Of a stretch of DNA of 64,000 nucleotides, positions 1-7,677 are shown piece after piece. A model generated the notes under the pieces. The model had not been told where the DNA came from. It made no database searches and was given only the letters and a program-made list of their open reading frames with translations. Source of the DNA: RGIG6353 sp045653035. GTDB taxonomy: Bacteria > Bacillota > Clostridia > Oscillospirales > SIG627. Location of the stretch: positions 186,001-250,000 of the forward strand of contig JAZOLO010000016.1 of assembly GCA_045653035.1 (NCBI GenBank), in the 5' to 3' direction. The position numbers were made by a program, and so were the translations under genes. Position 1 is the stretch's first letter, and each line of letters opens with the position of its first letter.

Positions 1-1539
1 GCACATCTTAGCGACACCTTAGTAAAAAAAGGAGATACCGTTACAGCAGGTCAAAAAATAGGTAAGATAGGAAATACAGGAAATTCAACAGGCCCTCATT
101 TGCACTTATCTTTATTCAATCAAACAGATACAGGGTGGTTCAATTTATATTCACCCGTTGACCCTCTGACAAAGATTACACCGTTTTGTAAGACTTATGT
201 AGAGGGAATAACAAATACCAATGCCAAAATTTACGGTACATTGGGAAGCCTTAATTTTACTATGGATAAAGGCGGTGTATATATCGGAACAAGCCCTGAT
301 AATATGACAAAAATTACAGAGAACATCAATTCAGGGGAATTTCATCCTTACACAGGAATCAATTATGACTTAAATAAGTGGGGTGTTACTTTAAAAGAAG
401 GCACTACGTATTATTATCAACTTTGGATAAGCCGTTACGGGAAAGAATACAAAAGCAACATAAAAACTTTCACAACAACAGGTTGTGAGCACACCCCCAC
501 AGTTGATTATAAAGAAGCATCTTGTACTACGGAAGGTAAAATAGTTGGGAAATGCTTATGGTGCGGTGAAATTTTGCACGAGTCAACAATACCCGCAAAA
601 GGTCACACATTTGACGATGGTGTAGTTACCAAAAATCCTACTGCGACAAGTACAGGTATAAAAACTTATAAATGTGAAAATTGTAAAACAACAAAGGAAG
701 AAATTATCCCTGTAATTGAAGCTTCAAATGAACTTCACACTCACACACTAGGTGCTTGGACGGTAGAAAAAGAGGCAACCTGTATGGAAGAAGGCAAAAA
801 AGTACAAAGATGTACCGAATGTTCGGAAGTTGTTGCAACAGAGATAATAGCCAAAATAAACCACCGTTTCGATAACGGTGTTGTTATAAAGGAAGCTACC
901 GCAACAGAAGTTGGTAAAAAATTATACACCTGTGAAATTTGTGCTTTTGCAAAGGTAGAAGACATTCCCGTTGATACAAGTGAAACGGTGATAGAGTCAC
1001 CTTTTACAGACGTTCCTAAAACTCAATGGTACTATTCTACAATCATAACTGTTTATCAAAATAAGCTCATGATGGGTAATTCTCTTACTACGTTTAATCC
1101 CACAGGTACTATGACGCTCGCCGAAGCAATAACGATAGCAACGAGAATACATCACAAAAATGCCACAGGACAGGACTTGAATGTACTTGGCGGAGCTAAT
1201 TGGTATGATGCATACGTGAATTATGCCATTGAAAAGGGAATTATAAAGGATACAGACTTTACAAGCTATTCGAGACCTGCTACAAGAGGAGAGATGGCAT
1301 ACATATTCTCTCGTTGTGTATCAAAGGATGACCTTGTTGAAATCAACGATAACATTGTTGTACCCGACGTATATGACGATTACAAATACGCAGACGAAAT
1401 TAAAGCACTTTATAAATCCGGCGTTGTTGCAGGAAGTGACGAAATAGGCAGATATTATCCTGAAAGGAATATCAGCCGAGCAGAAGTTGCAATGATTGTC
1501 GCAAGACTTACAAATCTTGTAAACCGAGTGCAAAAATAG
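1..1539 (+). CDS. M23 peptidase / SLH-domain cell-surface protein, 5' truncated by window
   Basis: The frame is open from the first base, so the start lies outside the window and 512 residues are visible. The first part is the end of an M23 (LytM-type) peptidase: the terminal HxH zinc motif (PHLHLSLF) is at visible residues 32-39. Next comes a domain of about 110 residues, then two cysteine-containing repeats of about 80 residues, each with CxxC pairs (KCLWCGE, RCTECSE). The C-terminal 170 residues carry SLH-type surface-anchoring repeats (TDVPKTQWYYST; aromatic and TRGEMAYIFSR-type motifs). The likely role is peptidoglycan cleavage on the cell surface, anchored to secondary cell-wall polymer. 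It is a paralogue of the large hydrolase ending near 22.4 kb. A strong terminator follows. Confidence 0.85.
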   Translation, partial: AHLSDTLVKKGDTVTAGQKIGKIGNTGNSTGPHLHLSLFNQTDTGWFNLYSPVDPLTKITPFCKTYVEGITNTNAKIYGTLGSLNFTMDKGGVYIGTSPDNMTKITENINSGEFHPYTGINYDLNKWGVTLKEGTTYYYQLWISRYGKEYKSNIKTFTTTGCEHTPTVDYKEASCTTEGKIVGKCLWCGEILHESTIPAKGHTFDDGVVTKNPTATSTGIKTYKCENCKTTKEEIIPVIEASNELHTHTLGAWTVEKEATCMEEGKKVQRCTECSEVVATEIIAKINHRFDNGVVIKEATATEVGKKLYTCEICAFAKVEDIPVDTSETVIESPFTDVPKTQWYYSTIITVYQNKLMMGNSLTTFNPTGTMTLAEAITIATRIHHKNATGQDLNVLGGANWYDAYVNYAIEKGIIKDTDFTSYSRPATRGEMAYIFSRCVSKDDLVEINDNIVVPDVYDDYKYADEIKALYKSGVVAGSDEIGRYYPERNISRAEVAMIVARLTNLVNRVQK

Positions 1540-1542
1540 TAC

Positions 1543-1575
1543 AAAAACCCTGCCGAGAAATCGGCAGGGTTTTTG
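1543..1575 (+). terminator. Rho-independent terminator after the SLH hydrolase
   Basis: A perfect 9-bp stem (CCCTGCCGA / TCGGCAGGG) with a GAAA loop is followed by TTTTT. It lies four bases after the stop codon. Confidence 0.9.
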
Positions 1576-1589
1576 TATAGTTTTCGTGG

Positions 1590-1627
1590 GGTGAAAGGGG
1601 AGGGCTTTTATAAAAAGCCTTCCCCTT
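1590..1627. repeat. GGGGAGGGCTTTT-type hairpin, dispersed family
   Basis: Imperfect inverted repeat: AAGGGGAGGGCTTTT, a short AT loop, then AAAAAGCCTTCCCCTT. The same architecture recurs near 19.49 kb and 40.02 kb, each time between the 3' ends of genes. It could serve as a second, bidirectional terminator between the SLH gene and the small minus-strand gene that ends just beyond it. Confidence 0.6.
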
Positions 1628-1632
1628 AAAAA

Positions 1633-1809
1633 TTATTTCTTCTCTTCCTCGATGTTTTCAAGGGCAACTCTTACCGCTTCTATTACGAAGGCGGTGAAGG
1701 TACAGCTTTTGCCCTCTATTGCTTTTTCAACGTTTTCTATAATGTCGTTTGGAAATCTTATGCACTTGTTTGTCGTAGGGGGAATTGACGGAATTTTAAA
1801 TTTCTTCAT
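1633..1809 (-). CDS. Small ribbon-helix-helix-like protein
   Basis: A 58-residue protein. The start is the ATG preceded by AGAGGTGATTAT; an in-frame ATG 21 bases upstream has no good ribosome binding site. After a short basic N-terminus, the segment KCIRFPNDIIENVEKAIEGK followed by TFTAFVIEAVRVALENI reads as a beta strand and two helices, the layout of the Arc/MetJ (CopG) fold. A DNA-binding or antitoxin-like role is an inference. No toxin-like partner is adjacent. A second, unrelated-looking RHH protein sits beside the other M23/SLH gene at about 26.2 kb. Confidence 0.6.
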   Translation of the reverse strand: MKKFKIPSIPPTTNKCIRFPNDIIENVEKAIEGKSCTFTAFVIEAVRVALENIEEEKK

Positions 1810-1949
1810 ATAATCACCTCTGCAATACAATTATATATATAATCATTTTTGTTGTATGCATAACAAAAGTATTGCAATTTATAAAATTATATGATATACT
1901 AACGTCATAAAAAATAGGTTTTGAGCAAAAACTCAAAACCTACTTGGAT

Positions 1950-2765
1950 TTATTTCTCTATTTTATCAGCAGCATTTTCAAGGAAGTCTCCCTCGAAAAG
2001 CTCGATAGCGCCCTTGTCTGCAAGGTTTGCAAGAGCGGGGTCCATGGGAATACGTGCAAGTACCTCAAGACCGTGCTTCGAGGCTATCTCGTCGATGTGG
2101 CTTTCACCGAACACCTTTATTTCCTTACCGCAGTCGGGGCAGTTGATATAGCTCATGTTTTCAACGATACCCACAATCGGAATATTCATAAGCCCTGCCA
2201 TCTTGACAGCCTTTTCAACTATCATTGAAACAAGCTCCTGAGGGGAGGTCACAACGATAATTCCGTCAAGGGGAAGACTCTGGAAAACGGTGAGGGGAAC
2301 GTCACCTGTTCCCGGAGGCATATCAATAAACATATAGTCGATATCACTCCAGATAAAGTCGGTCCAGAACTGCTTTACCATACCTGCAATAACGGGGCCT
2401 CTCCATACTACGGGGTCTGTTTCGTCCTCAAGCATGAGATTTATAGAGGTCATTTCAATGCCCATTTTACTCTTTGCGGGAACGAGTCCCTCGGGAGTGC
2501 CTTCGATAGAGTCCTTAACACCGAACATTTTAGGAATAGAGGGGCCTGTAACGTCGGCATCGATAATAGCCACGCGGTTTTCACGTCGCATCATTGTGGT
2601 TGCCATAAGAGAGGTAACAAGGCTCTTGCCTACACCGCCCTTACCGCTGACAATACCGTAAACCTTTTTTACCTTACTGTAATTATTCAGCTGTTCCTTC
2701 TGTATTTCCGAGGAGCAATTTCCCTTGGAAGAACAGGTGGAACAGTCGTGTGTACATTCACTCAT
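1950..2765 (-). CDS. Mrp/NBP35-family P-loop ATPase, Fe-S cluster carrier
   Basis: A 271-residue protein with the deviant Walker A motif GKGGVGKS near residue 40, which defines the Mrp/MinD/NBP35 class. The family binds and transfers iron-sulfur clusters to apoproteins in the cytoplasm. A cysteine-rich N-terminus (CTHDCSTCSSKGNC) and a CPDC motif near residue 220 could hold clusters. The switch region reads DMPPGTGD. The chosen start is the ATG nine bases after AAAGG; an ATG three codons upstream lies against the Shine-Dalgarno sequence. It stands alone between the small RHH gene and the divergent ABC operon. Confidence 0.9.
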   Translation of the reverse strand: MSECTHDCSTCSSKGNCSSEIQKEQLNNYSKVKKVYGIVSGKGGVGKSLVTSLMATTMMRRENRVAIIDADVTGPSIPKMFGVKDSIEGTPEGLVPAKSKMGIEMTSINLMLEDETDPVVWRGPVIAGMVKQFWTDFIWSDIDYMFIDMPPGTGDVPLTVFQSLPLDGIIVVTSPQELVSMIVEKAVKMAGLMNIPIVGIVENMSYINCPDCGKEIKVFGESHIDEIASKHGLEVLARIPMDPALANLADKGAIELFEGDFLENAADKIEK

Positions 2766-2881
2766 AGTAAACATCCTTTCGCTTAATTTTATCGTTTATA
2801 ATTATAAAACTTAAAATGAAAAAAATCAACTGTTAGCACTAAAAATCTCAAAACAAATTTATTAAATTTTCGTGAAGACTA

Positions 2882-2910
2882 TTGTAAAAAAGAGCATATA
2901 AATATATAAT
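2882..2910 (+). promoter_or_regulatory. Promoter of the ABC/adaptor operon
   Basis: TTGTAA, a 17-base spacer, then TATAAT, followed by an 80-base leader rich in A. It lies ahead of the first permease gene and points the same way. No structured regulatory element was seen in the leader. Confidence 0.65.
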
Positions 2911-2987
2911 TTATTTAAAGGATCATCGGAACTTTTGAAAAATTTTCAAGTCTAAAACAAAAACAAAAAAAGAGGAGGGGAAAAGGC

Positions 2988-3866
2988 TTGAAGAAGTCAA
3001 AGCTTAACAAAGTGAAAAACCGTGCCATATCATGGCTTTACATAATACCAAGTCTTGCGGGTGTACTTGTATTTTATATTATACCCTTTGGGTTTGTAAT
3101 ATATTATTCTCTTATCGACAACGTTTCAAATAAAGCCTTTGTAGGATTTGATAATTTTCTTGCACTCTTTGATAATACCGCCTTCAAAATGGCGGCAAAA
3201 AACACTCTCACCTTTTCTCTCGTTACAGTTTTCTCAGCAGTAATACTCTCCCTTCTACTCGCTATAATACTCGATTCAAAAATCCCAGGAAGAAGTAAAT
3301 TTCGCACCTGCTTCTTAAGCCCTATGATGGTGCCAACTGCATCTATTATACTTATATGGCAGGTAATATTCAGCTTTAACGGCTCTTTTAATTCATTTAT
3401 CTCTCTTTTCGGGCTTGAGCCCATTGACTGGATGAAGTCTGACTACAGCCAGATAGTAGTAGCACTTCTCTTTCTTTGGAAAAACCTCGGCTACAATATG
3501 ATACTATTCATGGCGGCACTTTCAAACATTCCTAAGGATCAGGTAGAGGCGGCAGAGGTTGATGGGGCAAATTCACTTCAGCGTTTCTTTAAAATAAAGC
3601 TTCGATACATATCGCCGTCACTTTTCTTCGTTTTGCTTCTTTCTCTTATAAACTCCTTTAAGATATTCCGTGAGGTATACCTTCTCACAGGACAGTGGCC
3701 ATACGAAACCCTTTACTTCATGCAGCATTTCATGAATAACACCTTCAAAAATCTCGATTATCCAAGGCTTTCTGCGGCGGCAATCGTTATGACCCTTGTA
3801 ATAGTTGTAATAATTGGAATTATCTTCATCCTTGAAGACCGATTTGGAAAGGATGTGGAAGAATGA
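2988..3866 (+). CDS. Carbohydrate ABC transporter permease, MalF/UgpA type
   Basis: A 292-residue inner-membrane permease of the CUT1 sugar-import family with six predicted transmembrane helices, the first at residues 15-38. The EAA loop that contacts the ATPase is visible as EAAEVDGANSLQRFFKIKL. The start is TTG, set by AGAGGAGG nine bases upstream; no ATG offers an alternative near the N-terminus. It overlaps the next permease gene by four bases (ATGA), so the two are translationally coupled. No ATPase gene is present here; CUT1 importers often share one MsmX/UgpC-type ATPase encoded elsewhere. Confidence 0.9.
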   Translation: MKKSKLNKVKNRAISWLYIIPSLAGVLVFYIIPFGFVIYYSLIDNVSNKAFVGFDNFLALFDNTAFKMAAKNTLTFSLVTVFSAVILSLLLAIILDSKIPGRSKFRTCFLSPMMVPTASIILIWQVIFSFNGSFNSFISLFGLEPIDWMKSDYSQIVVALLFLWKNLGYNMILFMAALSNIPKDQVEAAEVDGANSLQRFFKIKLRYISPSLFFVLLLSLINSFKIFREVYLLTGQWPYETLYFMQHFMNNTFKNLDYPRLSAAAIVMTLVIVVIIGIIFILEDRFGKDVEE

Positions 3867-4762
3867 GAAGAATATCACGCGGGAAGCTGTTAAAAAGAAT
3901 AAGACTCACCCTTTTCTTTATATGGGCACTTGCTTTTGCAGTAGTTTTTATAGCACCCACCCTTTTCACTCTGACAAACTCCTTTATGTCGGAAACCGAG
4001 CTTACCTCAAGCTACGGTGCAGTACTGGGCAACGTTTCAGGAGGCTCCTCTTATATGGCGGAGGAGGTAAAGTTAAAGCTTATTCCCGATATGGTTTCCT
4101 TTAAGCAGTATTTTACGGTGCTTTTCCAGAGTCCCGACTATCTCTTGAAATTCTGGAACTCCATGATTTTGACGCTCCCCATCGTAATAGGTCAGATAGC
4201 AATAGCATCTCTTGCCTCATACGGCTTTTACCGCTATAAAGGCAAGGTGAAGAATTTAATATTCTTTTCGTATATTATAATAATGCTCATGCCCTATCAG
4301 GTAACCCTTGTTCCAAACTTCCTTGTGTCCGATATGCTTGGCATCATAAACACAAGATGGGCAATAATTCTCCCAGGACTTTTTACACCGCTGTCGGTAT
4401 TTATCCTCACAAAGAGCATGAGACGAATACCCCCTGCCGCAATTGAGGCGGCAAAGCTTGACGGTGCGGGAGAATTCAAGATATTCCGTAAAATATGTCT
4501 TCCTATGTGTAAAAACGCCCTTTATTCAGTTATAATACTTACCTTTATTGATAACTGGAATATGGTCGAGCAGGTGCTGATACTTCTTGAAAACGCCGAG
4601 CTTCAGCCACTCTCGGTATTCCTATCCGAGATAAATACGGGCGAGGTGGGAGTAGCCTTCGCAGTAGCTACCGTCTATATGATACCTCCCATATTACTCT
4701 TTCTTCACGGTGAAGAAAGTCTCGTTGAAGGAATTACATATCAAGGCAGTGTGAAAGGATAA
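3863..4762 (+). CDS. Carbohydrate ABC transporter permease, MalG/UgpE type
   Basis: A 299-residue second permease of the CUT1 importer. It has an N-terminal membrane helix, an extracytoplasmic loop that includes a glycine/serine stretch near residue 65, and the EAA motif EAAKLDGAGEFKIFRKICL in the cytoplasmic loop. The C-terminus ends in the usual LVEGITYQGSVKG, which is seen in sugar permeases. The gene overlaps the upstream permease gene by four bases and is four bases from the adaptor gene. The substrate cannot be read from sequence. The pairing with an HlyD-like adaptor downstream is atypical for this family. Confidence 0.9.
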   Translation: MRRISRGKLLKRIRLTLFFIWALAFAVVFIAPTLFTLTNSFMSETELTSSYGAVLGNVSGGSSYMAEEVKLKLIPDMVSFKQYFTVLFQSPDYLLKFWNSMILTLPIVIGQIAIASLASYGFYRYKGKVKNLIFFSYIIIMLMPYQVTLVPNFLVSDMLGIINTRWAIILPGLFTPLSVFILTKSMRRIPPAAIEAAKLDGAGEFKIFRKICLPMCKNALYSVIILTFIDNWNMVEQVLILLENAELQPLSVFLSEINTGEVGVAFAVATVYMIPPILLFLHGEESLVEGITYQGSVKG

Positions 4763-4766
4763 ACTT

Positions 4767-6773
4767 ATGAACAGAAGAAAAGATTTAATAAAAAATATAG
4801 CGATCGTTTTTCTTGCAGTAATGCTGGTACTTACCTTTTTCTCCAACACTATACTCAACTGGTCTCTCCCCGAGGTAAGCGGTAAGTACACCGAATACGG
4901 AGAGATTAAAACAGGTGTAAGGGGAAGCGGTTCGGTTGTTTCCAACATGACCTACACCGAAACAATAAAAGGAGAGCGTAAGATAGAGGAGGTCTACGTT
5001 TCAAGAGGCACTCCCGTTGTTGCAGGGCAGACTCTCATGCTCCTCGGTCCTACCGACACAGATAAGGCAGAAGCACTTGAGGCAGAAATCGAGGGACTTG
5101 AGGACACGTACAACAGAGCGCTTCTCTCAAAGACAGAGTACGACTATTCCTCCGACGAATACGATATAGAAATTGCTACCGAAGAGCTTGAGGCACTTAA
5201 ATTGAAGCTTGGAATATTTTCCGAAGAAAGCCTTAAAATGACGAATGAGGAAGGTGCGTCTCTCGAGAAGTCGATAAAGGAGACCACCGCCCTCATTAAA
5301 ACGCTTGAAGAACAGCTTGAGGAAGCAACTGAAAATTCAGAAGACCCTGATATTACCGCCCTCCGTGCCGAGCGTGACAAGGCGAAGGAAATGCTTGATA
5401 TTGCAAAGGAGGCTCTTGAAAAAGCTGAAGAAGCTCTTAAAGAGGTTACGAGCATTGACACATCTTCCATTGACGCTCAGCTTGAGTCTCTTTATGAAAC
5501 CCTTGATTCTCTTCAGACCGACCTTAAATATCTTGAGGAGGACTCGGCAGACCTTTTGAAGATTAAAGCTGATATGACCGCCGCTGAAAAAGCCTATAAC
5601 GATGCAGTTGCCACATACGGAGAGGACTCACCCAAGGCGGCTCTTGCGAAATCCGAATACGACACGGCACTTGCTCTTTACGAAACCAATAAAGACGAGA
5701 TAAAGACGGCTGAACGTGCAATTACGGCAAAGAAGACTGCTATTGAGGACACAAGATACTATATCCGTGAAGCAAATGCCAATCTTTCTGCCGCAAACCG
5801 TGAAAATAAGGACTGGCGTGACAGAAACAATACTGTGAATATAAAGAAAAAAGCAGTTGAAACCGAGGAGAAAAACCTCGAAGCAAAGGAAAAGGCACTT
5901 GCTGATGCCGTTTCCGCTGTCAACAAGGAGCTTACCACCTCTCTCAAGACAGCAAAGAAAAGCCTTGAAAAAATGACCGAAACGAAAGCCGAGCTTGACG
6001 AAATCTCGACTATCAGAGGTCAGATAAAAGCAAAAGAGAGAAGCCTTACCGAAATGAAGAGCTCTCTTGAAAAGAAAAAGGAGTCCGACAAAAAGACTGC
6101 AGAGCTTGAAAACTACGACCTGAACAAGCAGTATAAGGCTATTCAGGATAAGAAGGCGGAGCTTGCGAGTATCCGAGGAAATTCAAAAGAGGGCTATGAG
6201 CTTAAGGCTTCCCGTTCGGGTACTGTTACTGAGGTGTCTTTCCGTGCAGGTGAGATAGCAACCGATGGTGCGGCGGCACTTGTAATAGAGGTTGTTGAAA
6301 GCGGTTATACACTTTCCTTTTCGGTTTCCAATAACGAAGCCACAAGACTTAATATCGGAGATGCAGGAAACGTTTCTGGTACCTATTGGGGACAGAGTGT
6401 TGGTGCAGTACTTTCAAAGATTACACCCGATGCAGGGGGTAAGACCAAGACTCTTACCTTTGACTTAACAGGTGACGTAAACGTAGGACAGAATCTCACG
6501 GTGGTTGTTGGCGAGCGTTCAACAGGTTACTCCTCGGTTATTCCGAAAAGTGCACTCCATGAAGATGCAAATGGCAAGTTTATCTACATAACCAAGACCA
6601 AATCGACTCCTCTCGGAGACCGCTTTGTTGCAACAAGACTTGACGTAACAGTCGCCGCAAGCGACGACAAGAACGTGGCAATTACCACCGACGAAGCATA
6701 TCTCTACGAGTACCTTATCACCTCATCTACCAAGCCCTTTGAGGAGGGCGACTACGTAAGGCTGAGTGACTGA
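4767..6773 (+). CDS. HlyD/MFP-like membrane-fusion adaptor with very long coiled coil
   Basis: A 668-residue protein with an N-terminal membrane anchor (about residues 10-29). A first half of the biotinyl-lipoyl-like domain follows (GEIKTGVRGSGSV, then GTPVVAGQTLMLLGP). About 370 residues of Glu/Lys/Ala-rich coiled coil come next, then the second half (LKASRSGTVTEVSFRAGE) and a beta-barrel region. This is the membrane-fusion-protein layout used by tripartite exporters and MacA-type ABC partners. In Gram-positives such proteins reach across the wall zone. Here the gene lies inside a sugar-importer operon, which is unusual. The cargo is unknown. Confidence 0.8.
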   Translation: MNRRKDLIKNIAIVFLAVMLVLTFFSNTILNWSLPEVSGKYTEYGEIKTGVRGSGSVVSNMTYTETIKGERKIEEVYVSRGTPVVAGQTLMLLGPTDTDKAEALEAEIEGLEDTYNRALLSKTEYDYSSDEYDIEIATEELEALKLKLGIFSEESLKMTNEEGASLEKSIKETTALIKTLEEQLEEATENSEDPDITALRAERDKAKEMLDIAKEALEKAEEALKEVTSIDTSSIDAQLESLYETLDSLQTDLKYLEEDSADLLKIKADMTAAEKAYNDAVATYGEDSPKAALAKSEYDTALALYETNKDEIKTAERAITAKKTAIEDTRYYIREANANLSAANRENKDWRDRNNTVNIKKKAVETEEKNLEAKEKALADAVSAVNKELTTSLKTAKKSLEKMTETKAELDEISTIRGQIKAKERSLTEMKSSLEKKKESDKKTAELENYDLNKQYKAIQDKKAELASIRGNSKEGYELKASRSGTVTEVSFRAGEIATDGAAALVIEVVESGYTLSFSVSNNEATRLNIGDAGNVSGTYWGQSVGAVLSKITPDAGGKTKTLTFDLTGDVNVGQNLTVVVGERSTGYSSVIPKSALHEDANGKFIYITKTKSTPLGDRFVATRLDVTVAASDDKNVAITTDEAYLYEYLITSSTKPFEEGDYVRLSD

Positions 6774-6774
6774 T

Positions 6775-7677
6775 ATGAAAAGGATAATAAAACTTGCAGT
6801 AAGTATCCTTATCCCTTGTGCTTTGCTTCTTTGCTACTTCAATACGGCAAAAAAATATACCGCCCCCACGCCCTTTGGAGAGGGTTATACAACGCTAAGG
6901 CTCTTTGACACACAGGGCTTTTCTTACGCGGAAATAAGCTCTTTGCGTTTTGCCGCCGAGGATATGAGTGAAACCGTGGAGGGAGCTACACGTCTTTGGT
7001 GCGATGCTTATTCAAGGTTTGAAACAGTGAGTGTGAGCGTGGAGGACGCAAAGAGTATTGAAACGCCTTGTATCGTTACAGGCGGTGACTTCTTCCTCTT
7101 TCATAAGCTTGATTTCAAAAGCGGATTCTACTACTCTGACTCCGACCTTAATTTTGACAGAGTAGTAATTGACGAAAGACTTTCCTTCCACCTTTTCGGA
7201 AGCAATAACTCCGAGGGTATGAAGCTTGAGGTAGCAGGTGTTCCGTGCTACGTTGCAGGAGTTGTAGCTGCGGACTCGTCAAAGGCGTACGAAGCACAGC
7301 TTGAGGATAAACCCCTCATTTATATTCCCGAAAATATTGCCGAAAAGATTTTTGGCACCAAAAACTTCGAGCACTACGAAATATGCTTGCAAAATCTCGT
7401 ACCCTCCCATGCAGTAACCAAAATGGCACCTGTAACCGAGGGAAAAACGGTAGTGGATGCTACTGCAAGATTTTCTTTAAAAAACACATTTTCAAATCTT
7501 TGTGAATTTACTACACGCTCCTTTGTAACAGAGCCTCTTGATTTTCCTTATTGGGAAAACGAAGACAGGGGCAGGGAAGACACCCTGTCCTGCCTCATGG
7601 TACTTACCCTTGCATCAATTTTATTCTTTTTAATAGAGCTAACACTATTTATACACGAAATAAGGAGAAAAAAATGA
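6775..7677 (+). CDS. MacB-core-like membrane protein lacking the FtsX permease half
   Basis: A 300-residue protein with a membrane helix near the N-terminus (about residues 5-22) and another at the C-terminus (about residues 275-296). Between them is an extracytoplasmic domain that resembles the MacB periplasmic core: motifs such as FDRVVIDERLSFHLFGS and VAGVPCYVAGVVA match the usual 'variable segment, VINE.lA..LFG.., V.GV..D' pattern. The three further helices of a real MacB/FtsX permease are missing. The start is the ATG one base after the adaptor stop, and the gene overlaps the binding-protein gene by ATGA. It probably partners with the adaptor; this is inference. Confidence 0.6.
   Translation: MKRIIKLAVSILIPCALLLCYFNTAKKYTAPTPFGEGYTTLRLFDTQGFSYAEISSLRFAAEDMSETVEGATRLWCDAYSRFETVSVSVEDAKSIETPCIVTGGDFFLFHKLDFKSGFYYSDSDLNFDRVVIDERLSFHLFGSNNSEGMKLEVAGVPCYVAGVVAADSSKAYEAQLEDKPLIYIPENIAEKIFGTKNFEHYEICLQNLVPSHAVTKMAPVTEGKTVVDATARFSLKNTFSNLCEFTTRSFVTEPLDFPYWENEDRGREDTLSCLMVLTLASILFFLIELTLFIHEIRRKK

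Noticed and set aside
1633..1809. Toxin-antitoxin module for the small RHH-like gene
   Set aside because: The neighbours are a surface hydrolase and an Mrp ATPase; no small toxin ORF is adjacent.
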